From NCBI RefSeq assembly GCF_026210795.1, contig NC_089447.1, positions 436,501 through 500,500 on the forward strand: 64,000 bases of DNA, written 5' to 3'. Positions 22,589 through 34,070 of the stretch are shown in pieces. The translations under genes were made by a program, and so were the position numbers. The notes beneath the pieces are model-generated. The model saw only the letters and a list, made by a program, of their open reading frames with translations. It did not search any database and was not told the origin of the DNA. The first letter of the stretch is position 1, and the number at the start of each line of letters is the position of its first letter. This stretch comes from Rhizophagus irregularis. Lineage: Eukaryota; Glomeromycota; Glomeromycetes; Glomerales; Glomeraceae.

Positions 22589-22639
22589 ATTGCTTCTTTA
22601 GGAGACTTAGTTTTATAATATAAATGAATGTTAGTTTAC

Positions 22640-22775
22640 TGCGTGGAACAGTGCATGTGCTCATAAATTAGCCAATCAGCGCGAGACTGCGGATCTTGCG
22701 AGATAACATACCCCTTTTTATTAGTAAGAGCGAATGAAATTGATGTATCTACAGTTTGTTGTATAGAGACTCCAT
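22640..22775 (-). pseudogene. F-box-like gene relic (N-terminal part)
   Basis: The minus-strand ATG at 22775 starts codons matching MESLYN.L; a TAG follows. SQDPQSRADWLI-type codons appear further on in another frame, then the HALFH region. It is followed by the NYDH copy at 22588 on the same strand, the same arrangement as at 34834-35421. Confidence 0.6.
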
Positions 22776-23695
22776 TTTTTTTGTAAATTTATTTTGATGA
22801 AAGTTGAGGCACTTTTATACTAATTACCTCGGAAAGGAGCGGCGGAGATGATCATTGTACCATACATTATTCAAAAGTCCCAAAAAAGGGAACCAATAAG
22901 TTCATTCGGTGTGCGTAAATTTTTGCCCCAAATGCATAAAAAAAGCAAGCTATCCCGCTATTACATTTTTCGATTTTAATTATTTAAATAGCTTTTAATT
23001 ATTTCCCTTGAGGATAGTAAACAAATTTCATAACAATTAAAATGATCAACAAATTATCTCGTATATATAAAAATTTTTTTAAGGCAAATTTGAACTTCTT
23101 AAGCTTTAAAATATAATAATATTAAATTATTAATTAAAATTCGTATTATTCAGTCCGGAATTAACTTTGATGAAGGTTTGCAATTTTACCGATTATGTAC
23201 TATTAGTCGCAAAGTTCATAAAATCCCTATTTTATAAAATTAAACAATCAATAATTATGTAGAGAAACCTTGATCACAAATTTTCAACAATTGAGTTTCC
23301 TTTGTTCTTAGAAAGAATAATAAAGGTGTCTGACATATGTATTTCAATGTATAAATTATAAGTAGTTCATCATCGGAAAAAAGCCGCTGTTTTAAATAAC
23401 ATCTTATTTCCTTATTATTCATAATTTTTTAATTTTAATGAACTTATATTCATAATAAAGTAATACTCCATAAATTAAAAATAAAGAAAAAAATAAAAAA
23501 GTCCTTAATTGAACCATATTAAATTGGCTAATTCTTAATAATTTAAAACCTAAATAATCTATTGTATACATGTTATTTTTATTTCTTCCAGACATAACAT
23601 AAAATAATATATTCGTTAATTTTGGTTAGTCCTTCAGTTATTTTATAAGCCCGTCTATTTTAACTAACGTAAACGAGAAATAAAATTAAATTTAC

Positions 23696-25027
23696 TCAAA
23701 CCGGTTTCACATGTTGTAATCGAGTAACTTGGTGAATATCATTTACATCGTGATCGCATATCAAGTCGTTGGTTTGCGTTGTCATTACATTGTTATCAAA
23801 ATTATTATTGTGCGAATTTGTGTCCCTATAATTGGTAGTGTTGATATGATTGACTTGGTCATTTATATCTTAGTAATCGCGTATCAAGCCATTAACTTGC
23901 GTTGTCGTTACATTGTTTTCAATATTTTCATTATGTGAATCTGTATCTCTATGATTATTGTTGATATTATTAGCCTGGTTAATATCATTTATATCTTGGT
24001 GATCGCATGTCAAGCCATTGGTTTGCGTTGTCGTTACATTATTTCCAATATTTCCATTATGTAAATCTGTGTCTCTATAATTATTGTTAAGATCAACTTG
24101 TTGCTGTATGTAAGCAAAGTTTCTAGCGCCATTTACATCTTGGATATAATTACCATAGTTTTGATTAATATCAGTTGTCAAAACAGATTGTGTTACGGGT
24201 GTATTGTGCACAATATTTCCATGAAATGAATTTAAATTTCCATAATAATTCGATCTCATTTCTCTATCTGTAATTTGTTGTGGAATATTATTGAAATCAA
24301 TTTGTTGTTGTGAATTAGTAACATTATAAGTAACTCTATTTCGTGGCACCGAAGATGTTGAACTTGAAAGGGGATTGATGGGTTGAGGAAAACCATTGTT
24401 TTGACTATCTGTTATCGAAACTGCTTGTGTTGTCATTACATTATTTCCAATATTTTCACAAAATGAATCTGTATTTCCTTTACAACGTAATCGTTCAGGG
24501 ATTTGTTGTGGATTAATGACATTATTAGTAAAATATCCGGCTCTAGTTTGTTGAGGGAAGTTATTATCAAAATTAGTTTGATTATCAGTTATCGAAATTG
24601 TTTGTGTATTATCATGTTCGTAAGAAGAATTCATTCTTATTTCTTTATTAGTAGTATGATATTGTTTAAGATGAAAAGGAAGAATTCGTTCCAAATCTTG
24701 TTCCAAATTCAATCTTTGATTCAAAGATAATAATTCTTTTCGTTCCAAATTATTTATGTCAATATCTATTCCGTATATTTTTTTATTCAACATATTTGTG
24801 ATCAAAGAATGTGGAAGTATTTTACACGTGACATAATAATTTGCTGTAGGGTTAATATTATAAAAGAATCCATGATCATAATTGTAATTATCAAAGGAGT
24901 CAAACCCTTGTAAAATAGTTTGACAAGTTATATGATAAAATTTATCATAATTTGGTGCATAATGAAAAAATTTACATTCATTCATTTGTGTGTTACTTTG
25001 CGTATTAGGTTGAATATTCATATTCAT
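23696..25027 (-). CDS. Asn-rich NYDH-domain protein, 385 aa, probably shortened by a nonsense codon
   Basis: Function unknown. The N-terminus (residues about 19-115) carries the NYDH domain (KFFHYAP, NYDHGFFY, CKILPH, LSLNQRLNLE). The rest is low-complexity, rich in N, Q, T and D, and ends in a 41-42-residue repeat built on DLHNGNIGNNVTTTQ. Translation stops at 23870-23872, where TAA replaces the CAA found in the same repeat of the other copies. The frame continues open for 57 more codons to a TGA at 23696-23698, matching the C-terminus of the 37413 copy (NDIHQVTRLQHV). I give the full remaining frame as the gene extent. The start is supported by identical positions in all three copies and a conserved upstream block. 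Confidence 0.75.
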
Positions 25028-26616
25028 AATGGTTCTTTAATTGATAATAACGTTGATAAAGTTGGATGAAATGTAACGATGGAGTTATTTGAGAGGAGGA
25101 TAATCGTTGGTTATAAAAAAAAATTTATTAAATAACAATAAAGGTAAAAGCTTTTAATATAATATCATTCTATCAAGATAAGCACGAATTTTTATGAAGA
25201 AAAAAATTTAAGAATAAAAATAATTTGTAATTTTTTATTTTTGAAAGACAAATGGAAAGCCGTTCCTGAAAATATTATGGGAACAAATGGATGATCCTAA
25301 ACTTCAATATATTCATATAAAGGAAGCTTAAAGTTTCTACTTTATTTTATTAACTAAATTGTTTTGAGTGGTATTGGAATAGAAAGTAACTTTAAAAATC
25401 GACTTAAAAAATTTATGAATTTATCAAATTTTTCGATGGTTTTTATAAGTAAAGTATGATGTGATACAACATTTTCGATGATTTTCATAAGCAAAAGTTT
25501 GATGTGATACAAAAAAAAAAGCCAAATAGACCATTGTTTCTGACTAATAGGTGAAACACTAAAGAAATTTTGATTGGATCCGAAAGTTTTTATTTAACAA
25601 ATGTAGTTACTGTATGTACTGTAGATCTTTGATTATTTTCTTTGTTATATTAAAGCTTCTGAAATAGAATATGCTGCATCATTAATTTCATCAGATGTTC
25701 TTTTTATCTTATAGATTATAAAAAAAGTAATAAAGTAACATGATATAAAGTGGTTAATCAAATAGAGATCACCACATTCCGGCTCATCAATATCTTGCAT
25801 GCTAAAAAGAGAGGAAGAAACAAAAAAAAAGGACTATCCCAATTGTTAGTCATTAAAACTAAAAATTTTAGAAAAAAAATGATAAAATAGAAAATCTTTA
25901 TGAACTTTATAATTTCAATGTTTCCTAAAAATATAATTTAATCAAATATAGTAATTATTTTGTTAAATAGCTTAATCATGTTATATAATAACAAATAAAC
26001 TTTTTTACAAAAATACTGATTGAAACGACCACATGATCAATATTTGCGAATATTTATCTTTCATTACATTATTTATTTAATCTAGATTCTTTTGTCGAAA
26101 TTGAAAGATCAACGTGTTATTCAAATGATACACAAAACTGTAGTAAACTTTAATCAACAAAATTAGGAAATCACAACAAAGCGATTTTCAAAATGAATAA
26201 ATAAGATCAAAGAAGGAAAATCATAAAAAAACTGTCGTTACTATATTAACTAATTATGTGTAATCAAAAATGGCGTCACGGAATTTACTGTAACTATAAA
26301 AGGGAATTCTAAGAAAGAGAAATAAAAATAAATGTTACACCGCAGATTATTTCATCATTTATCGTTTTATAAATATACGTATGGATATGCGTACAATATG
26401 CGGAATAAGACCGCATAAAGTTAATTAGCGCCTTGTATAATTCTCCTTACCAGTTAAATCACTAGATACGGAGTCATATTATGCAATACCATAAATATTA
26501 CGATATCCTTCTTAGTTATTGCCTCGGGTACTAAAAATTAAGTTTTTCAGTTATTAACGCAGAGAAATAACTGGTTCTCCTTTTTAAAACAATAGATTCT
26601 TGTTGAATAATTACTT
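25028..26616. other. Upstream region of the Asn-rich gene and duplicated spacer
   Basis: 25030-25400 is conserved upstream of all three Asn-rich copies and is probably promoter and leader. Around 25450-25520 is a short stretch that in the paralogue at 39.2 kb has become a minisatellite. 25900-26616 repeats parts of segmental copies A and C (compare 33100-33770). No gene is visible. Confidence 0.5.
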
Positions 26617-27004
26617 CCCTATAAGAAATATGTATACGGAAAGGATACGTTTTGTATACATTTTTTGTACGTTTCTATAGATTCCGTATACAAATTCCGT
26701 ATATTTAATAAGCAATTCATTTTTGAACATTTTTTAAAAAAACTAATGTATAAGAAATGTATACGGAAAAAATTAATCATGCGGAATGTATACGGAATTT
26801 TTAAACTTAATATTTTTAGAAGATAATTTTACAAAAATCCCGTATCATAACACGAGATCACATGATTGTTTATTGTTTTGTTATGATACGTTTTTTGTTT
26901 TTTATATAAACCCTTACTTTGATGAGTTTGATCTTCCGATCTTCCTTTCTGTCTTGTCTTATTTTTGTTATTTTTTCTAAATTTTTCTTCTTTTTTCGTC
27001 ACCC

Positions 27005-27290
27005 CCCTTTTAAAAAAAAATTTTTTTTTTCGTACCTCACTTTAAAAATTTTTCTTTTTCATCACTCCTTTAAAAAAAAAATTTTTTTGATTTTATTCTT
27101 TTATTCCCACTCTTCTAAAAATTTTCTTCTTTCTATTTCTATTTCCTCTTTATAAAAAATTTTTTATTTTTCTAACTTTGACGTCCTCCCTTTAAAAAAA
27201 AAATTTTTTTTAACTCTCCTAACTTCGTTACCCTCTTTTTTAAAAAATATTTTTTTTTTGATTTATTCTTTATTCCCCTTTCTTTTTTAT
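27005..27290. repeat. Phased A-run/T-run tract inside the 1.5-kb element
   Basis: About seven blocks of the form CTTT-A(5-10)-T(5-10) are separated by 35-70 bp of C/T-rich sequence. Each block is self-complementary and would be strongly curved or easily unwound DNA. It is a degenerate tandem repeat; a role in the element is not shown. Confidence 0.7.
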
Positions 27291-27354
27291 TTATATTTAT
27301 CCCTTTTTTTATTTCATAGGCCAGCAGATTTTTTTTTTGAGAGAAGATTCAGTT

Positions 27355-27745
27355 TTTTTGTAGATCAGTTTGGGAGTCCTTTCCTTTTTGTAGGATTGGT
27401 CAGGATTTTTTTCTTTTTTTAGGTCAGTTCAAATTTTCTTTTTTTTTTTTTTTGTAAGTTGGGTTCAGATTCTTTTATTTTTGTAGGTTGTTTCAGTTTT
27501 GTTGCTTCAGAGTCTTCTTTTTTTGTAGGTCAGTTTTGGATTTATTTTGTTGTTTTGGTTTCTTTTTCATCAGATGCTTCATAATTCTTTTCATTTATGT
27601 AGGTCAGACATTCTGGAGTTCTCTTTCTTTTTTTGTAGGAATGCTGACCTTTGGTGACTTGGACGATTGCAGATACTATATGAAGGGGGGTTTTGTTTCC
27701 AATTAAGTTAGACGTTCTTTTTTGTTTTTTTTAGGTTGTTTGACT
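27355..27745. repeat. Repeated T-tract plus GTAGGTCAG words
   Basis: About nine occurrences of a T-run followed by GTAGGTCAG or a close variant (around 27360, 27388, 27418, 27448, 27482, 27522, 27597, 27632 and 27728). Each resembles a fungal 3' splice site (pyrimidine run, TAG). The stretch is probably a degenerate minisatellite of the transposon interior. Confidence 0.6.
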
Positions 27746-29852
27746 CCAAATGAACCTGAACTTATAGATAATTTTGGTTGCAATAGGTGGCCTTAATAAG
27801 GAGTGAATTTTCATAATGTATTTGTATTTTGTTTATTTTTTATTTTTTATTTAATTTAATAAAGTAAAATTAGATTTATGTAAATATAATTATAGTAAAC
27901 TGTAATACAAATAGTAAATTCAGTGACCAAATCGTAGGTAAAATCAGTGATCAAATCATGTAAATTCCATATGAATTCCGTGCAAATTCCGTATCCAAAC
28001 CATATTTTTAGTGATACGGAATTGTGCATTTTTCCGTATCCTATTATGATACGTTATTTCTAAGGAAAAAAAATCGTATAAAAACTTTATAAAAAACGTA
28101 TCCAATTTTTTTATAGGGCTTATATAGTATTATTAATAACACCATCGGAATTTCTGATTAGAATTCAAAAATTTTAAAATATAAAAATTTTTTAATAACC
28201 TGCATCGACAATAAGCTTCCTTATAATTTCTTTGATCTTTGCTAAAATTTCTTGTCGCTATATTTTACTTTGTGTATAGGAATAATATGTAATTAATTAA
28301 AAAGTCAGTAAATAAAGATACTGATAAAAGAAATCGTTATACAAAATATTTATTTTTTATTCCTCTATTTGTAAACATTTACATTCATTACTAATCATAA
28401 TTCATTTTTTAAAAAACGGACATATTCGCTTATGAAAAGATATAGATAATCATATGGAAAAACAACGTGTAATGAAAACAATGAATATATTAATTTTGGA
28501 TTTTTTTTTTTAATTATTGCACAAATGGGGTTGTGTTACATTTATTAACATTCCAAATTTGGAAATATAAATGGACTACGAATAATAACTAAATAATTCA
28601 TTTATTTTTTTTTATATTATTTTCATGTTATTTTAAAGTCAAGTAGTTCATTATGCAGGCCAAGAAAAATTTTGCATATACGAGATTATGGACCGTAGTT
28701 TTCTCGGTAAATAAAATTCACATCACATGCAAACGTTGCAAAAGGCTGTGCAACCCAAAAAACGGGTTTGAGGCCAAGGGAAAAATAAACAACGTAAAAA
28801 AAGACGAATCAAACGTAAATTGTGCGACAGCGATCAATAATTATTGCCAGAGACGAAGTTTATTATCGTATCTTATATAAAACCCATATTATATATTTTT
28901 TTTCGTAAATTTCTTTTACTATTTCCATTAAATCAGGCTTGAGAATTCCTAGCCTTCCTCACGTTATTAAGTTTTTATCATAATTATAAAAGTTTTCTTG
29001 GACAATATCTTAGAAAGACCTTCCGCGTTGTGCAACAAAAAAAATCGTGAAACATAATATAGTGATGCACATGCAAAGTCCCGTGATTAAAATGGTGATC
29101 TGTCAGGTGCTTGTATAAAAAACATTTAATTTATCTGTTATTAAAATAAATTTTAATAATCTGAAGTATAATTATAAAGAAAAATTTGAATATTTGAATA
29201 AGGAGTTGCTTCTTTGGTTTTTATTTTCGACATTTTAAGAGTGTAAAAAATATTATAAGTAAAATTTTAAAATTTCTAAGTAAATGTAACAGCATTATAT
29301 TTTTCCGCATATTTTTATTTGTTTTCACGAGAAATTATAAAAAATAGCTTACTTTATTTTACTATTAAAAAATGGGAAAAAAAATGATTGTATGCAAGTC
29401 TTGGGTCGAAGACCGTAAAGATCAGTCCTAAGACCAGGACCGGTCCTCCTAGGAATGAACAAATTTAATTAGTTTAAATTATACATCAAATAAGACTCAA
29501 ACTCATGGAAAAGTACTACTATATAACTTCGCGAGAAATGATATCTCTTTTACTGTATCACAAAAAAAATGAAATTATACTATTAATTATCGAGTCAAGA
29601 CTTTCATGATTGTATTTAAGAGTTAATTATGTATTCTCTAAGTATTTATTAAAAATTTTTTCAAACGTAAGTCTTACTAATCAGTTTTAGTTAAAATTTA
29701 AACAGCGCAGTATTATTAATACTGAGTCTGTTACTTACGGTAACTGCTAAAAGGTAAAGATCGTAACACTCTGTAGTGCTGGAGACATTAGTAGCACTTG
29801 AATTCATTTATTCATATTACCGATATGATTAATTATATTTACTTATGTACTA

Positions 29853-30085
29853 GGACCCCCGAACAATACTGAAATAGGTCATAGGAAAAAATGCGTAGAA
29901 AAGGCCAAAATAACCATGAAAATCTTTCCTTTTTTAGATAATTTTTGATAATGTTGGTCAGATTTTTATTACTTATTTTAGTAACCGACCAACATTATCA
30001 TAATTCCGGCCCTGAAAAAATGCGTAGAGCTAATAGTAAAATTTTTCCAATTTCCTATGACCTATTTATATATTACTCGGGGTCC
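29853..30085. mobile_element. 233-bp inverted-repeat element with a long target duplication
   Basis: The ends are GGACCCCCGA... and ...CGGGGTCC. Inside, both arms share AAATAGGTCATAGGAAA. TTATGTACT is present on both sides (29843-29851 and 30086-30094). Block 2 at about 16985 has only one such word (TTATGTATTGG), an empty site. A 9-bp duplication suggests the Mutator-like group; this is inference because there is no transposase. A second, inner hairpin (GATAATGTTGGTC and its complement) lies in the centre. Confidence 0.82.
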
Positions 30086-30156
30086 TTATGTACTGGATTT
30101 TTCTTGATCGGTTTTCCTTTTTAGTTCTTAACATTGGGGAATTTTAATGAAAACTG

Positions 30157-30313
30157 ATGACCAATATGTCTATTACTATGATCTCCAGTTGCAAAAATTT
30201 AAACCAAACGATAAATTAATAACTTACAAAATTATTTAAGAAAATTCTATTTTTCTAACGATAATGATTAGTTCTGATTATAATCTTAAATTACGACATG
30301 AATTTTTTATTAT
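30157..30313 (+). pseudogene. Relic of NYDH-family gene in block 2
   Basis: This is the same decayed fragment as at 17077-17235, with the CCAGTTGCAA and ATAACTTACAAAATTATT words and stop codons. It is too degraded to be functional. Confidence 0.5.
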
Positions 30314-31439
30314 TTTTATTTTTATTAAGAAAATTAGGGGTTTTTCAAAAACATACCGCATGGTAAACATACTTTGATAAAATACAAAAAAGGGACGATC
30401 GACCTGTAAATAATTGGATGGTAGAAAAAGGTAAGAGTACTGTATATCATTTATTTTTATGGAAATGTCGAGTAACATAGGACAAGTATCGGAATTTAAG
30501 TTAAATACGAGAGTTTTTCTTCCAAAAAATAATTATTTTCTTTTTCTTATTTACTGGTCGATTATTATCTATCCTAATATACGTATATCAGATATACAAA
30601 AAGTTTTTGTCATGGAATATTCGTTTATACAAAGGAAGGTCTTCCTACTGTAGTTCAACTTTTCGTTTGACACTTATACATTTTATAAGAATGTAAATTG
30701 TAAATAACAGATACGTATAAATTATTATATAAAAGTATGTATGAATTCTTAAATTTTTTTTTTTTTATGATTATTGAGCCTGGTAAAGTAAATTAATTTT
30801 ATTATTTTTTATTTTATGATATAAACAAGACTGTTATATTAAAACTAATATACTATTAATAGTTAAAATCCCACCAAGATGGAATCGCTCCACCTGTTAT
30901 TTACACAGGCTCGGCTAGCTTAAGACTAAAAAAAATTAAAATGCCCTAAGGAATAAGAATTTTTTAAAAAGGTATCTATCTAATTTTAATACTCCTTATT
31001 TTTCTTTTACCATGTTCAAATATGAAATAGTTTAAAAATAAAGGAAAATTTTTTTTCTTTTTTCCTTAGAGCCTTACATGACACGACGTTTCTAGTTAAC
31101 AAGGAAGCCGTCATCAGAGAATATGGATTGATGCCGAGGTGATAGTGAGGTTGTCATCGTCGTCATTAATTGCGTCATCAATATATCCTCAAATGGAAGC
31201 GCGGGACATTCTTTCGTGAAAGAAATTTACTGAAATGTTGCACCAGAAATTTATTGAAGAAAGTGATATCTTCTATAACTATATTCTGATCGTATGTACG
31301 CAGTAATTATTTTGTTTTTGCATTCTCGCCGAAGCTGATTCTTTATCTGAAAGGGGTGGATGGAGATGACGAATAGATTTGTAGAGTAAATATTAAATCC
31401 GCTTAATAAAGGTGTTGATGAAAGAGGTAACAAAGGGAT

Positions 31440-31750
31440 TTGGTTTTGCCGAATCTTCGCTATAACAAATGAAATGTTTCTTCCTGAAGTCCAAGATCAA
31501 CTTCAGGAATTATCCAATCAGTTGGTGGAGTAGGAAGGAAATAAAACCTTGCATCACTAGTTCGTTGGCATCATTGCAAATTTCATATTTTTCCATCGCT
31601 CTTAAGTCGACGACTATTTCATAACTATCTTTTGGGGATAATCTTTATGAACTCTCGTTGAATATTCTACGGCATCTTTGTTAAGTGGAGCTAACTAATT
31701 ACTAAAGGACCGCTGAATCATTCCTTTAATCACGAGATTCTGATTAACTG
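31440..31750 (-). pseudogene. F-box-like gene relic (middle part), copy C
   Basis: This is the shortened counterpart of 2240-2720 and 18440-18790, with the same order on the minus strand and more deletions. It follows the 3' flank of the NYDH gene at 31984-32391. Confidence 0.5.
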
Positions 31751-31983
31751 AGTATTATATTAATTTAGTAAAAATTGGATAAAAATTCATATGAGTTGAC
31801 TAAATATTTCTTGGTAATAATGACGGAAGGAAGAGGTGAAGGAATTGTGATGAGGGAAAGTAAAGTTTGAAAAGATGAAGAAGTATGGCGTAAGGGGGAA
31901 TATTTTAAAAATCCTAATTTATTACGTGAAACAAAAATAATTTAATAAGTTTGTAGATGTGATAACGCATCATAACGTACTAT

Positions 31984-32391
31984 TTAAATTATAATTTCAT
32001 CCGTTTCTTGTGAAACACGTAAATAAAGCTTTATATACAAGCTTTCTTCAAGGCTTAATTTTTGTTGTGGAGATAATGATGTTTCGTTATTCCGTGTATT
32101 CATATCAAATTGCTCATTATTCAGTAAATCTTCAACAATTAAATGAGGTAATAATTTACACCTGACAAAGTAATTCGTTGTATAATATTGATAAAAAAAT
32201 TCATGATCGTAATTAAAATTATAATCAGGATCACTATCATTAAAAAAATCAGTATTTTCTTGAACAATTTTGTAAGTTATTAAAAAAAAATTTTTATCCT
32301 TTGATGTACTATGAAAAAATCTTCCCTTAGTAATTAATCGGCGTTGCACAATTGTTGCGACTGGATTAACAGTAGGTGGTGAAGTAGACAT
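31984..32391 (-). CDS. NYDH-family small protein, 135 aa, intact
   Basis: Function unknown. It has all blocks of the family: MSTS..TVNPVATI, KGRFFHST, NYDHEFFY, RCKLLPH, LSPQQKLSLEE, and ends in III. It is very close to the 2975-3379 protein, differing at scattered positions and by one extra Arg before LITKG. The start ATG and the leader (CTTCTTTGATTTATTAAA on the plus strand) are the same as in copies A and B. No membrane segment or signal peptide is seen. It remains open while the copy in segment B is broken, so it may be functional, but two intact copies among many broken ones do not prove selection. Confidence 0.7.
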   Translation of the reverse strand: MSTSPPTVNPVATIVQRRLITKGRFFHSTSKDKNFFLITYKIVQENTDFFNDSDPDYNFNYDHEFFYQYYTTNYFVRCKLLPHLIVEDLLNNEQFDMNTRNNETSLSPQQKLSLEESLYIKLYLRVSQETDEIII

Positions 32392-33927
32392 GTTTCTTCT
32401 TTGATTTATTAAATAATCGGAGTTTTATTTTCAATAATTTTAATGAAAAAAAGGTTATAGAATTTTTGTAACCGGGTTTGGTATATTTATATATGATACA
32501 AGATCGGCTTTACAATAAAGCTAACTATTTTAGCTTAATTTTGTTTGTTTATGTCTTTAAAATAAAAGAAGTTATAAATATAGATTAATGTATCGATTAA
32601 CGTATGCCGGATTTTTTTACCATATTTATACTTGAACCGATAAAAAGAACAATATTATTAATAGATATATTGTTAACAAAGTGCATAAGCCAGATTAATA
32701 GAACTAGAATATTAGATTTCGAAATCGAAGTTATAAATTTTTTTAATCAAAACTTCTTGTGAATGATAGATCTTTGTTTGTCTGTTTATTATGCATCGTT
32801 TCATCATTAATTTGTCAATATAGGATAAGTAGAAAAAAAATAAAGTAAGGTTAGTTCTCGAAATATTTAGTTACACAAAATAAATTTAAAACTTTATAAA
32901 AAAAAATGTCGAATTTAATCCTTAATTTGTTTCATTAGTCATTGAAAGTTTAATATAATAGAAAATGTTCTTTATTTTTCGTTTAATTATGTAATGCTTC
33001 CTAAAAATATAATCTAATCAAAGTACTTAACCTTCTCAAGATAATATTTTTTTTTAGCTTAATCATGATATGCATAGTTTATTTAATCTAGATTCTTTTG
33101 TCGAATTTGAAAGATCAACGTGTCATTAACAACAAAGCGATTTTCAAAATGAATAAGATCAAAGAAGGGAAATCATAAAAACTGTCGTTGACTACTAAAT
33201 GGAGTCACGGTATGTACTGTAGATATAAAAGAACACCGCAGATTATTCCAATTTTGGGAAACAAGGATTTAGCGAACAAACTTTGCAGTTTTGCAAACTA
33301 ACCTACCAAAAATGCCATGTTAATAACGTTAATAAAATTTACGATGATAGTTATAATTTTCTCGATTAATAAAAAAGCATAATATTTTTATCTCATATAA
33401 GATTAATATTAAATCGAAAAATTTACTTAAAAATGTTTATTTTGTTTAAGCTCTTTCCTTTTTTATTAAACAATTCAAACCATAATAGTCTAAATAAAGA
33501 ATCATTATTTATCGATTTATATATATACGTATGGATATGCGTACACTATGCGGAACAAGACCGTATAAAGTTAATTAGCGCCTTGTATAATTCTCCTTAT
33601 GTACAATATCTCCCCTACATACGGAGTCATATTATGCAATACCATAAATATTACGATATCCTTCTTAGTTATTGCCTCGGGTACTAAAAATTAAGCTTTT
33701 ATTAATGCAGAGAAAATACTGGTTCTCCTTTTTAAAACAATAGATTTTTGTTGAATAATTACTTATATAGTATTATTAATAACACCATCGGAATTTCTGA
33801 TTAGAATTCAAAAATTTTAAAATATAAAAATTTTTTAATAACCTGCATCGACAATAAGCTTCCTTATAATTTCTTTGGTCTTGCTAAAATTTCTTGTCGC
33901 TATATTTTACTTTGTGTATAGGAATAA

Positions 33928-34070
33928 CTTTACAGAAACTTAGCGATGGCTTAATGCGCAGTAACTGCATATATGTAATTTCTTTACGATTACATAATGT
34001 GGTCACTATGTATTTATAACGCAGTTACTGCGCATTAAGCCATCGCTACAATCTTGAAGTTTCTGTAAAG
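33928..34070. mobile_element. 143-bp near-palindromic element flanked by TAA
   Basis: The arms begin CTTTACAGAAACTT and contain AGCGATGGCTTAATGCGCAG on both sides in inverted orientation, with a short right-arm interruption. TAA precedes (33925-33927) and follows (34071-34073). Two paralogues, at about 20970 and 28280, read GGAATAATATG with one TAA. Harbinger-type MITE by target preference (inference). Confidence 0.88.

Larger units (their letters stand above)
26617..28118. mobile_element. 1.5-kb DNA element with CCCTATAA ends, no coding capacity
   Basis: The left end is CCCTATAAGAAAT, followed shortly by GGATACGTTTT. The right end on the opposite strand is CCCTATAAAAAAATT, followed by GGATACGTTTT. 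CTT flanks both sides (26614-26616 and 28119-28121). The paralogous site at about 33762 reads ATTACTTATATAG with a single CTT. Inside are many GTATACGGA / TCCGTATA words near both ends and a T-rich centre with two periodic repeats. Short T-rich frames inside are compositional. No transposase is recognisable, so it is a non-autonomous or internally replaced element, related by its ends to 20735-20929. Confidence 0.82.
28640..30430. repeat. Duplicated non-coding block 2 (second copy)
   Basis: The stretch is paralogous to 15790-17340 and 40490-41880. A 75-codon frame at 28653-28880 with several Cys is disrupted by indels in the copy at about 40810-40990, so I do not call it a gene. Contains the insertion at 29853-30085. 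Confidence 0.6.

Noticed and set aside
26786-27706. Three T-rich plus-strand frames inside the 1.5-kb element
   Set aside because: Phe- and Ser-rich products follow from T-runs, with no conserved motif and no transposase similarity.
28653-28880. 75-codon frame with a Cys cluster (ITCKRCKRLC)
   Set aside because: The paralogue at about 40810-40990 has indels that destroy the frame, so it is not under coding constraint.
30459-30653. 64-codon frame in the most conserved part of segment C
   Set aside because: The equivalents in copies A (about 455-650) and B (about 17370-17570) contain frame changes.
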